Positions 1 through 6,384 of a stretch of DNA of 9,557 nt are shown here, one piece after another. The stretch covers positions 1 through 9,557 of the forward strand of contig SKQI01000147.1 of NCBI GenBank assembly GCA_007119095.1, written 5' to 3'. The translations under genes were made by a program, and so were the position numbers. The notes under the pieces were generated by a model. The model did no database searches and was not told the DNA's origin. It saw nothing but the letters and a program-made list of their open reading frames with translations. Source of the stretch: Wenzhouxiangella sp. Lineage in GTDB: Bacteria; Pseudomonadota; Gammaproteobacteria; Xanthomonadales; Wenzhouxiangellaceae. Positions within the stretch are counted from its first letter, which is position 1. Every line of letters begins with the position of its first letter.

Positions 1-696
1 GAGGAGGCCATGATCCGCATCGACATGTCGGAGTTCATGGAAAAGCACGCCGTGGCCCGCCTGATTGGTGCCCCGCCGGGCTATGTCGGCTACGAGGAAG
101 GCGGGTATCTCACCGAGAGCGTGCGCCGCCGTCCCTACTCGGTGATTCTGCTCGACGAGGTCGAAAAAGCGCACCCGGAAGTGTTCAATATCCTGCTGCA
201 GGTGCTCGACGACGGGCGCCTGACCGATGGCCACGGCCGCACCGTGGATTTCCGCAACACCGTTATCGTGATGACCTCCAACCTCGGCTCGGATCGCATC
301 CAGGAGCTGCAAGGGCAGGGCTACGAGACGATGAAATCAGCCGTCATGGAAGTGGTCGGCCAACACTTCCGGCCCGAGTTTATCAACCGGGTCGATGAAA
401 TCGTCGTCTTCCATCCGCTCGATCGCCAGCAGATTCGGGCGATTGCCTCGATTCAGATCGAGGGCTTGAGAAAACGCCTGGCCGACCGCGACATGAGCCT
501 GGAGATTTCCGACCAGGCCCTGGATTTGCTCGGCAACGTCGGCTTCGACCCGGTGTTCGGTGCCCGTCCGCTCAAGCGCGCCATCCAGCAGAAGCTGGAA
601 AACGGCCTGGCCCAGCGCATCCTGGCCGGTGATTTTGGTCCTGGTGACACGATCCGGGTGGATACGGTGGCCGGCGAGCTGGCTTTCGAATCTTGA
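1..696 (+). CDS. clpB: ATP-dependent chaperone ClpB, C-terminal part (5' end outside the window)
   Basis: ClpB is the cytoplasmic hexameric AAA+ disaggregase that works with DnaK/DnaJ/GrpE to extract and refold polypeptides from aggregates. The visible 231 codons cover most of the second AAA+ module. The substrate-gripping pore loop GYVGYEEGG follows the MSEFMEKH segment. Walker B (ILLDE) is at bases 145-159, then sensor 1 (MTSNLGS), the arginine finger in FRPEFINR (Arg at 388-390), and sensor 2 in GARPLKR (Arg at 565-567). The near word-for-word match to the Escherichia coli protein, including RRPYSVILLDEVEKAHP, and the ending shortly after the small C-terminal domain make the assignment secure. 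ClpB rather than ClpA/ClpC is indicated by GAPPGYVGYEEGGYLTE and the C-terminus without extension. The reading frame is open from base 1, and Walker A of this module lies upstream. The gene is intact to its TGA. In many bacteria it is sigma-32 controlled, but its promoter is not in view. Confidence 0.97.
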   Translation, partial: EEAMIRIDMSEFMEKHAVARLIGAPPGYVGYEEGGYLTESVRRRPYSVILLDEVEKAHPEVFNILLQVLDDGRLTDGHGRTVDFRNTVIVMTSNLGSDRIQELQGQGYETMKSAVMEVVGQHFRPEFINRVDEIVVFHPLDRQQIRAIASIQIEGLRKRLADRDMSLEISDQALDLLGNVGFDPVFGARPLKRAIQQKLENGLAQRILAGDFGPGDTIRVDTVAGELAFES

Positions 697-711
697 GCGG
701 CCCGGGGAAAA

Positions 712-740
712 GCGCTTGTGGATATAGGAAATATAAGCGC
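712..740 (+). terminator. Possible hairpin after clpB
   Basis: Fifteen bases after the clpB stop, GCGCTT (712-717) is repeated inverted as AAGCGC (735-740). The stem can be lengthened by one A-T and two G-U pairs, leaving a loop of about eleven bases. The downstream sequence (CTCATTTCCC) has no real T-run, so this is at best a weak intrinsic terminator. It is the only hairpin I see near the end of clpB. Confidence 0.25.
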
Positions 741-1012
741 CTCATTTCCCGAACTCCAGCAGTAACCGGAGCCATGCCCAGCCGGCGTTTGACCCCGTTT
801 GCAGCCTGCAGAGGTTCGGATTGCGCCCGATTGTCCCCCTGTCGGAGCCAACGGAACGACGAAGCACACCAAGCTTCCTGTCATTGGCCTATTCCGGCTC
901 GAGCGCCGCCGGACCGCGCTTGGCTCAAGCGCGAGCTGAACCCGGTTTTCTGTGATTCAGGAATGTCCGATTCGCTTGGCCGGTGGCGCGCGGCTTTAGT
1001 TGCCCAGTCCCC
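741..1012. other. Gene-free degraded stretch
   Basis: Open frames cross this stretch on both strands, but none has a recognisable motif, a convincing ribosome site or protein-like composition. Their translations are rich in Arg, Ser, Pro and Gly, as expected for non-coding GC-rich DNA. No tRNA, CRISPR or clear repeat is seen. Because it abuts a transposase fragment and a deleted toxin gene, it is most simply decayed mobile or accessory DNA. Confidence 0.5.
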
Positions 1013-1135
1013 CTCGTCGCAAATCGGCAGGGTCTGTAGCGTAAACACCTTGTGGCCGCGGTGCGGACCGACGGCAATGCGGTAGGTGATGCAGTGGGCC
1101 ACCAAATCGGGTATCGGGTCCTCTTCGTCCAGCAC
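1013..1135 (-). pseudogene. Fragment resembling an IS91-family (Y2/HUH) transposase
   Basis: The minus-strand translation contains PDLVAHCITYRIAVGP followed by HRGHKVFTLQTLP. From memory, IS91-type Y2 transposases carry a very similar segment (YRIA-GP-x-G-K-FTLQT-P) in their C-terminal half, just before the part that usually continues GFSLHAGV. Here the similarity stops after about 40 codons. The frame then runs on to a stop at 881-883 with unrelated sequence, and none of the HUH or catalytic tyrosine motifs is present. Upstream, another frame reads LAAHVRQASMAV up to the same point, which suggests a frameshift around 1135-1141 with related sequence continuing to about 1185. It would be a dead scar of an insertion sequence that moves by rolling-circle transposition. 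No terminal sequences (oriIS or terIS) can be delimited. The family call rests on one short motif, so it is moderate. Confidence 0.5.
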
Positions 1136-1224
1136 ACCGCCATCGATGCCTGACGCACATGGGCGGCTAACTGCTTGCCGGCCCCGGCCAGGTGGTTGGT
1201 GGACGGCCCGCGGAAGAACGCTTG

Positions 1225-1311
1225 TCAGCCTGAACTGGAAGGGGCCGCGGTGATGTCTGTTCCGGAAAAGTCATTGCCCTTGAACAGCAGCGCCGAGGTA
1301 TCAACAACCAT
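1225..1311 (-). pseudogene. vapC: vapC toxin gene reduced to 28 codons by an internal deletion
   Basis: The ATG at 1311-1309 overlaps the stop codon of the upstream vapB gene (TAATG), the usual arrangement for vapBC. The product begins MVVDTSALL, the N-terminus of a VapC PIN-domain ribonuclease with its first catalytic aspartate (Asp4). It then continues immediately as LFKGNDFSGTDI, which matches the far C-terminal signature of VapC proteins (LLFKG-DF--TDI), and stops at 1227-1225. A normal VapC has about 130 residues, so roughly 100 central residues with the other acidic metal ligands are absent. The reading frame is kept across the junction. Both ends of a normal gene carry Leu-Leu at this point (DTSALL and PLLFKG), so recombination between short repeats is a plausible cause. 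The peptide cannot form a PIN fold and should have no RNase activity. Confidence 0.8.
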
Positions 1312-1565
1312 TAGCGCGGAAGGCCCGCCTCGTCGTAATCCAGAATCTCATCGGCGGCTCGGTCATCGAGGATGGGACGGCTGGAGGCCCTTTGACCAAT
1401 CGCCAGCAACCTTTTACTGATGCCTTTTCGGCCGCGTCGCCGCTGTTCTCGATGCAGCCGTTCCTGCAGCGCGCGGGTCACCGCCGCGCTCATGGACTCG
1501 CCAGTAAGCTCGGCCAGCTCGCGAGCCAGTCGATGTGTTTCCGGGTTTTTCAGGTTGAGTTGCAT
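1311..1565 (-). CDS. vapB: VapB-type antitoxin (ribbon-helix-helix), partner toxin deleted
   Basis: This 84-residue protein matches the VapB/PSK-type antitoxins that bind and inhibit VapC RNases and repress their own operon. Residues 1-37 (MQLNLKNPE, RLARELAELTGES, AAVTRALQERL) look like the DNA-binding N-terminal domain: a short beta strand and two helices that dimerise. Residues 38-60 are very basic (REQRRRGRKGISKR). The tail (ILDDRAADEILDYDEAGLPR) is the flexible acidic segment that in this family inserts into the VapC active site, and it typically ends GLPR right before VapC begins. The start is supported by AGAAGG four or so bases upstream of ATG. The stop overlaps the ATG of the remnant toxin gene. 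The antitoxin itself shows no damage, so it may still repress DNA or neutralise a VapC encoded elsewhere. That is inference. Confidence 0.85.
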   Translation of the reverse strand: MQLNLKNPETHRLARELAELTGESMSAAVTRALQERLHREQRRRGRKGISKRLLAIGQRASSRPILDDRAADEILDYDEAGLPR

Positions 1566-1570
1566 GCCTT

Positions 1571-1593
1571 CTAGAATAAATACCGTTTTCTAG
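1571..1593 (-). promoter_or_regulatory. Inverted repeat in the vapB upstream region, probable autoregulatory operator
   Basis: CTAGAA at 1571-1576 and TTCTAG at 1588-1593 form a perfect six-base inverted repeat with an 11-base AT-rich centre. It ends six bases upstream of the vapB start codon and overlaps the ribosome-binding region. Ribbon-helix-helix antitoxins usually bind such palindromes to repress their own operon, so an operator is the natural reading. The sequence is markedly more AT-rich than its surroundings. I could not fix the promoter hexamers with confidence. Confidence 0.5.
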
Positions 1594-1666
1594 TATGGCA
1601 AGTCTTCAAATCGCCTTGCTTTGAGGTGAGTATGGACCACAAGGCAGTGGGTGACTTTACGGGGCA

Positions 1667-1689
1667 GGTCGGCCCCAGCGGGGCCGACC
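1667..1689 (-). terminator. Strong hairpin downstream of the S8 protease gene
   Basis: GGTCGGCCCC (1667-1676) and GGGGCCGACC (1680-1689) form a perfect ten-base-pair stem with a three-base loop. It begins 35 bases beyond the protease stop codon, reading on the minus strand. No T-run follows on that strand, and on the plus strand only GTTTGCTTG follows. It may still act as a transcript-end stabiliser or a partial terminator, and it separates the protease gene from the vapB promoter region. Confidence 0.5.
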
Positions 1690-1723
1690 GTTTGCTTGAT
1701 AGAACGCGGTTTGAGTCGCGCGC

Positions 1724-4700
1724 TCAGTCCTGATCTTCTTCGAAGCGATCCCAGTAGACGTCGTCGCTGAGAATCCACAGGATGTCGGATGCCGATCCGC
1801 TCCAGTTCTGTTCCTCGATCGTTGCCTCGACGGCATAGCTGCCGATCGCGCTGGGCGGTTCTGCTTCGCCGTCATAGCTCATGACCACGTTCAGGTCCGC
1901 AGGCACCGTCTCTACATCGGCCGTAATGGGGGCGCCGGTATGCAGGTGATAGAGATTGGACAGAATGACCTCGGCAGTGGCAGGCTCGATCATGAAGCTG
2001 TCGGTTGCCGAGCCGATGAAACCAAACTCGGTAATCGTGGCGATGACTTCGTAGCTGCCGGCGTCGGTGGGCGGCGTTGCCAGGCCGTCGTAACTGACTT
2101 CGACGGCCAGACCGGGCGGGTCGGTGACGATGGTGACTTCCAGCGCCGAGCCGGTATAGGTCTGGATCAGATCTTCGAGGATGACCTCGGCCTCCACCAG
2201 TTCGAAGACCTCCAGCGTGACCGGGATTTCGACCAGCATCCCGCCATCTTCGTTGGTCGCAATGCAAAGGTAAGCTGCGTATTCCCCGGGCGCCAGGCCG
2301 CTGGTGTCTAAGCTCAGATTCACCATTTCGGTATCGCCTTCATTGACCTGGCCGTTGGCAGGACCGACGCTGAGCCAGCCAACCGAGGTCAGCGGTTCTT
2401 CGCAGGCCCCGGTTTCCGGCGCCGGCTGGTTGGTTTCGATGGCAAAGCTCAGGCTGCCGTTACCCATGTTGCTGATGCCGAGCTGATCGCTCGCCAGGTC
2501 GTCTTGGGCGACCAGGAAGCTGAAGCTGGCGGCGGAGAACTCGGCAAGCGGTTCGAAGCGGGTTGTGAAGCTGAACGTGTCGCTCCAATCACCGTCAGCA
2601 CAGTTGCCAATAGCGCGCACGCGCCAGAAGTACTCGGTGCCGATCGCCAGCTCGCTGGTCAAGGTCAACGTCGGCACGGAAACGGATTCATCGACAATCA
2701 GATCATTGAACAGGGCGTCGCTGGCCAGCTGTACCTGGTAGCTGATGGCATTGTTTTCCTGCCACTGCAGGCTTGGCATCCAGTCGACATCAATCGCCTG
2801 GTTCGCCGGAGCGAGCAGGGTGGTTGCGTCAACGGCATCGTCCAGCACGGTCAGCTCAAGCAGTTCGGTGAGCGTGATTGCGGGGACGGTAGTGCCGTCG
2901 GAGCTGCCTTCGACGGTCAAGGCATAGCTGTCAGCGGCAAGGCTTGAGGTGGCGATGGTCAAGCTGCTGATGGTGGCCGGGTCTGAGGGTGTGACCGGAT
3001 TCGGATCGAACACGGCGCTGGCGCCGGCGGGCAGGCCTGCGGCAATCGACAGGCTGACCGTGTCGGCAAAGTCCGCAATGCTGGTGACGCCGACTTCAAA
3101 CGCCGCATCATTACCGATGCAGACCTCAAGGCTGGCCGGGCTGGCGCTCAACTCGAAAGTGGGTTCGGCGCCTGCCGGCTCGAAATCACCGTTGGCCACC
3201 AGGGCGTAAGGCTGGCTGCCACCCATCGGTACATTGATGCCGACCACCCGAATCTGGTAAGTGCCGGCCAGCGGGCTGTCGAGGCGCACCTGGTGCACGT
3301 TATTGCGGTTGTCGTAAGCGCTCGTGCTGGTGTCGGCAAACGGCACGAAGGGGGAAGAGGCAGGCAGCTTCTGGGTCCAGACGTTGCCGGACGGGTCTTC
3401 GACTTCCAGACGCAGTTGGTTGACCAGGGCGACCGCAGCGCCAATGGTGCCCGGGAAGTCGTGCCAAACCAGGCTGATGGTCAATGGCTGGTCGCCGGGA
3501 ATGTCGATCTCGTAGCTGTGGGTCTGGCCGGTTTCCAGGCCGTCGAACTCATCGACCAGCCAGAGGCGCTGCTCGTCACCGTCGAAATACAGGCTGTTGT
3601 CGAGCAGCACCCGACCCCAACCCTGGTCCTGGCTGGGTGCCCCGCCGCCGGCGCCGCTGCCGCTCATGCTGTGCGCACCGTTGATCATCAGAGCCTTGAC
3701 CAGCGCGCCCGAGATGGTGCTGATGCCGTTGGCCGGGTCTTCGATCCCGGTCGGATAAAACCCGCGTTCCAGGTACTCGCGAACCAGCGCGCCCATGCCG
3801 GCCGCAGTCGGGCTGGCCATGGACGTGCCGCTCAGGGTGCAGGTGCCGCAGCTGCCAGTGTTTGGATCGCCGTTCGAGCCCACCGAAACAATCCCGTCGC
3901 CCTGGGCAACGATGTCGGGCTTGATCCGGGTGTCAGCAGTCGGCCCGCGCGAGGAAAAGCCGGCCATGTTGTTGCCGCTGGCACCGCGCTGTGTGGCACC
4001 CACGGTGACGGTGTTCTTGGCGTTGCCTGGCGAACCCACGCTGTTGGGGGCGTTGCAGCAGGTGCCATCATTGCCGGCGGCAAAGAACAAGGCCATTTCC
4101 GGGAAGTCCCAGACCGCCTGATCGGCCGACTCGGTGAACGAGTCATAAGTCACGGTACAGCCGGGAATGCAGAAGAATCCCAGGAAACAGCAGCTGCCGC
4201 CCCAGGAGTTGTTGTGGACCCGGGCACCGTTGGCAAAGGCGACCGAGACCAGGTGATGGACCGTGCCACCCAGATCGTTCAGATAACCCAGCGCGTCGCC
4301 CATTTCCTGGGCAATCAGCTTCGCGCCCGGTGCGGTGCCGTCCAGATCGGTAAGCCCGCCGGGCGTGGAAAAGTTGGTGCAATCAACCGCATTGGCCGGG
4401 TTGTTGCCAAGCACTGATCCGGCGACATGGGTGCCGTGACCGGCAGCTGCGCCACCGGGACAAGAAGTGTCGCCCAGCGAGTCACCGGCAGGGGACCACT
4501 TGTAGTAGATCGGGATCTTGCGCTGATCAAGGTCCGGCGTGGCAGGCGAGCAGGCGGTGCCGGCCTGGCAGTCGCTGACCGGCGGCGGCCCCAGCACCGT
4601 GTCGGCAAAGGCACAGTGCGGGAAGTCAACGCCGGAGTCAGCAACGCCCACCAATTGGCCGCAGCCGAAGATGCCGCGATCGAAGATCGGCAGTTGGTCG

Positions 4701-5380
4701 ACCTCGCCGCTTTGATGCAGCCAGCCACCCTGAGAGTTGTGGAACTGCATGACCTTGCGAACCAGCAGATGGGCGACCTCGTCGATGGTCGCCAGGGACT
4801 CGACCAGTTCAGGCAAGGCCTCACCCAAGACCGTGATGACGATGGAGTGTCGCGGAACGCCGCGCTCGATAAACCAGTGCTCGACGCCCGGCAAGCCGGT
4901 CACCTGTTCGAGCAGGTCGTCGGCATCCACGCCGCGATGCAGGGCGACGGTCAATGGCATGGCTGGCGGGCGATCGTCAATCAGCAGGGCATTGACCAGG
5001 TTGCTTTCCAGCTTCCAGTTCGGCTCGAAGGGGCCAGCCCACACAGCATGGTCCAGCTGCTCAAGGCGATGGCGTGCGCCGGGCTGGGTGCGCACCAGGT
5101 AGGCATAGTCCGGCAGATAGCCGAGAATCTCGGCGCCGCTGGCCTCGACCCTGCCTCTCATGACTGGCGAAATCGGGCGATCGAACTTGATCACCTGGTA
5201 GGCGCTGTTGGCCTCGGCGGTCTGGTTCAGATTGAGCGCTGACGCCTCCGGGGCATGACGGTGCTGCTGCTGGCAGGCGTCGAAGGTGGTGGTATCAAAG
5301 CGGATTTCACAGGCGGCATTGCCACCCCAGGATGAGGCCGCAAAAGCCAATAGGCTCAGGCCAATAAGAAGCTTCTTCAT
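1724..5380 (-). CDS. Secreted S8 (subtilisin-like) serine protease with Fn3-like and tandem MBG-like C-terminal domains
   Basis: This 1218-residue exported endopeptidase should hydrolyse proteins outside the cell. Residues 1-23 (MKKLLIGLSLLAFAAS...) form a Sec signal peptide. Residues from about 24 to 215 look like a long propeptide. The catalytic domain spans about 235-600. The triad is Asp248 in VGVADSGVD, His315 in GHGTHVAG and Ser520 in SGTSMASP, with the oxyanion Asn437 in AAGNDG. It carries 14 cysteines, which suggests several disulfides. Then follow a jelly-roll-like region (about 605-733, ISLVWHDFPG), an Ig-like region (740-848), an Fn3-like domain (853-945), a BACON-like domain (946-1060), two MBG-type repeats (1061-1203) and the tail VYWDRFEEDQD. 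The layout up to the jelly roll resembles KP-43-type subtilases. I place the start at 5380 because GGGAGA lies eight bases upstream and the signal peptide begins there. A TTG start at 5401 would put the ribosome site inside the gene. A candidate promoter lies at 5452-5480. All triad residues are present, so it is probably active. Confidence 0.93.
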   Translation of the reverse strand: MKKLLIGLSLLAFAASSWGGNAACEIRFDTTTFDACQQQHRHAPEASALNLNQTAEANSAYQVIKFDRPISPVMRGRVEASGAEILGYLPDYAYLVRTQPGARHRLEQLDHAVWAGPFEPNWKLESNLVNALLIDDRPPAMPLTVALHRGVDADDLLEQVTGLPGVEHWFIERGVPRHSIVITVLGEALPELVESLATIDEVAHLLVRKVMQFHNSQGGWLHQSGEVDQLPIFDRGIFGCGQLVGVADSGVDFPHCAFADTVLGPPPVSDCQAGTACSPATPDLDQRKIPIYYKWSPAGDSLGDTSCPGGAAAGHGTHVAGSVLGNNPANAVDCTNFSTPGGLTDLDGTAPGAKLIAQEMGDALGYLNDLGGTVHHLVSVAFANGARVHNNSWGGSCCFLGFFCIPGCTVTYDSFTESADQAVWDFPEMALFFAAGNDGTCCNAPNSVGSPGNAKNTVTVGATQRGASGNNMAGFSSRGPTADTRIKPDIVAQGDGIVSVGSNGDPNTGSCGTCTLSGTSMASPTAAGMGALVREYLERGFYPTGIEDPANGISTISGALVKALMINGAHSMSGSGAGGGAPSQDQGWGRVLLDNSLYFDGDEQRLWLVDEFDGLETGQTHSYEIDIPGDQPLTISLVWHDFPGTIGAAVALVNQLRLEVEDPSGNVWTQKLPASSPFVPFADTSTSAYDNRNNVHQVRLDSPLAGTYQIRVVGINVPMGGSQPYALVANGDFEPAGAEPTFELSASPASLEVCIGNDAAFEVGVTSIADFADTVSLSIAAGLPAGASAVFDPNPVTPSDPATISSLTIATSSLAADSYALTVEGSSDGTTVPAITLTELLELTVLDDAVDATTLLAPANQAIDVDWMPSLQWQENNAISYQVQLASDALFNDLIVDESVSVPTLTLTSELAIGTEYFWRVRAIGNCADGDWSDTFSFTTRFEPLAEFSAASFSFLVAQDDLASDQLGISNMGNGSLSFAIETNQPAPETGACEEPLTSVGWLSVGPANGQVNEGDTEMVNLSLDTSGLAPGEYAAYLCIATNEDGGMLVEIPVTLEVFELVEAEVILEDLIQTYTGSALEVTIVTDPPGLAVEVSYDGLATPPTDAGSYEVIATITEFGFIGSATDSFMIEPATAEVILSNLYHLHTGAPITADVETVPADLNVVMSYDGEAEPPSAIGSYAVEATIEEQNWSGSASDILWILSDDVYWDRFEEDQD
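1772..2200 (-). repeat. Two tandem MBG-type repeats encoded in the protease C-terminus
   Basis: Residues 1061-1133 (bases 1982-2200) and 1134-1203 (bases 1772-1981) align by eye. Each starts AEVIL followed by L-x-x-x-Y/H-x-x-TG, continues with a pair of strands reading VEVSYDG or VVMSYDG, then PP and GSY-V-ATI, and ends with GSA. This is the pattern of MBG-type beta domains found in large bacterial surface and secreted proteins. The copies are clearly diverged, so it is an old protein-level duplication, not a recent DNA repeat. The likely job is spacing or binding to a surface or polymer. Confidence 0.7.
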
Positions 5381-5451
5381 TCGGATTTCTCCCAAAAACA
5401 ACTTGCACTGAGGCGGCCAAGGCGACCACCTCCCCTCGAAATTGCCGTTGC

Positions 5452-5480
5452 ATCCTACTCGGAAATAGCGCGAGATTCAA
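5452..5480 (-). promoter_or_regulatory. Candidate sigma-70 promoter of the S8 protease gene
   Basis: Reading the minus strand, TTGAAT (5480-5475) and TAGGAT (5457-5452) are separated by exactly 17 bases, and each matches the consensus at four of six positions. Transcription would begin near 5445, giving a leader of about 65 bases before the ATG at 5380. The rest of the 331-base gap between this gene and the divergent lipoprotein gene (5381-5711) shows no further gene or strong repeat. Confidence 0.4.
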
Positions 5481-5663
5481 AGATCCGGGCTAATCGTGAG
5501 CAGCCTGAATCCTCTTGGCTTTGTCAGCGCTGTTGCTCATGGAGCAGGTCATCAAGCCACAGCCTGGCGGCGCCCTTTCCGCAGTTTTGCCCGCCGCATG
5601 CCCGTGTCCAGGTCGAGGCGGCCAGATGCCCGGGGTCGATCACGGTCATGCAAAAAAGGTGCG

Positions 5664-5669
5664 TATACT
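5664..5669 (+). promoter_or_regulatory. Candidate -10 element for the lipoprotein gene
   Basis: TATACT at 5664-5669 matches the -10 consensus at five of six positions and sits 43 bases before the lipoprotein start codon. No good -35 hexamer lies 16-18 bases upstream, so an activator may be needed or the call may be wrong. A run of six A bases precedes it at 5652-5657. Confidence 0.35.
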
Positions 5670-5711
5670 GCTCAGCCTTGATTCCAAGCAATTGACCTGA
5701 GGATGGTTTTC

Positions 5712-6311
5712 ATGTCTCGCATTCTGTTCGTTTTTGCAATTTGTTCGATTCTGGTGGCCTGTTCGCCTTCTGATGACGCCGGTGCTGATGTGGATCAGGC
5801 GGCGTCAGCCGCCGACCAGGTGACCGCGGATGAAACCGATGTGGAAGATCGCGGCCGGCAGCGCCAAGTCGCCGGTGGTCGATCGTCTGAAGAAGCTGAG
5901 GCCCTGGCCGAGCGTCGGGACCAGCTGCGCGAGCAGGCGCAGGCTGACGAGCCGGCGATTCGTCGGCGCGGCACCGAGTCCTGGTGGCGTGATCCCGGCG
6001 TGCACGAGGGCCTGGGATTGTCAGTCCAGCAGCAGCTGGGGCTGGAAGACGCAGCCAATACCGCACTGCGTGAGCGCGAGCGCTTGCATCGTGAAATGCT
6101 GACGGTTCGCCGTGAACTGGCCGAGGCGCTGAACGAGGGCAATGAGGTGCTTGCCAACGATGCCAGGTTCCGTCGTGATGAACTGCAACGCCAGATGGAA
6201 GATGCCAACCACGAATGGCAGGGTGCGATGCGACTGCTGCTGGATGACGATCAGCTGGAACTGCTGGAGAAGCACCAGCCCAACTGGGGCCGCTGGGGTG
6301 GCAGGGGATGA
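5712..6311 (+). CDS. Putative lipoprotein with Spy/CpxP-like helical domain
   Basis: The product has 199 residues. Residues 1-16 are a lipoprotein signal peptide ending in the lipobox LVAC, so Cys17 should be lipidated and the protein anchored to a membrane facing the periplasm. Residues 18-100 are low-complexity, acidic then Arg/Glu-rich, probably a disordered tether. Residues 101-190 are strongly helical and charged (long runs of Arg, Glu, Gln and Leu). They contain LSVQQ at 103-107 and LLDDDQ at 176-181, which resemble the paired LTxxQ-type motifs of Spy/CpxP periplasmic chaperones and heavy-metal sensors. This family link is weak and based on pattern only. The tail is NWGRWGGRG. The start at 5712 is preferred over ATG 5703 because GAGG (5699-5702) is nine bases before it but directly abuts the earlier one. 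It diverges from the protease gene and converges on a deiminase gene. Folding aid or stress sensing for exported proteins is only a guess. Confidence 0.75.
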   Translation: MSRILFVFAICSILVACSPSDDAGADVDQAASAADQVTADETDVEDRGRQRQVAGGRSSEEAEALAERRDQLREQAQADEPAIRRRGTESWWRDPGVHEGLGLSVQQQLGLEDAANTALRERERLHREMLTVRRELAEALNEGNEVLANDARFRRDELQRQMEDANHEWQGAMRLLLDDDQLELLEKHQPNWGRWGGRG

Positions 6312-6316
6312 AACTT

Positions 6317-6345
6317 GATTGCAGCGCCTTGCCGGCGCTGCAATC
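6317..6345. terminator. Bidirectional hairpin between convergent genes
   Basis: GATTGCAGCGCC (6317-6328) and GGCGCTGCAATC (6334-6345) form a perfect 12-base-pair stem with a five-base loop. It lies just after the lipoprotein stop codon and 40 bases past the end of the oppositely oriented deiminase gene. T-runs are short on both sides, but the placement between two convergent genes and the stem strength favour a shared terminator. Confidence 0.65.
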
Positions 6346-6384
6346 TGTCAGGCATTGTCTGAAACGGTCAGGATTCTGCCCGGT

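Noticed and set aside
453..884. Minus-strand open frame of 143 codons overlapping the end of clpB
   Set aside because: Shadow of clpB in its first half and low-complexity Ser/Arg/Pro translation beyond. No ribosome site or family resemblance.
693..1085. Plus-strand open frame of 130 codons after clpB
   Set aside because: It overlaps the clpB stop, has no recognised motif, and runs antisense to the transposase-like fragment.
1590..1778. Minus-strand open frame of 62 codons between the protease end and vapB
   Set aside because: It covers the hairpin and the vapB upstream region and has no protein-like features.
3293..4417. Long open frame (374 codons) on the plus strand
   Set aside because: It lies wholly antisense to the S8 protease catalytic region, has no recognisable motif, and is explained by GC-rich codon bias. 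The opposite strand carries a complete catalytic triad.
4427..5242. Open frame of 271 codons on the plus strand
   Set aside because: Antisense to the propeptide and start of the catalytic domain of the S8 protease, with no domain-like pattern.
5381..5401. TTG at 5401 as start of the S8 protease
   Set aside because: The GGGAGA ribosome site lies downstream of it, and the typical signal peptide MKKLLIG begins at 5380.
5496..5700. Small overlapping open frames upstream of the lipoprotein gene
   Set aside because: No ribosome site and Arg/Pro-rich random-looking translations. The stretch is better read as regulatory spacer.
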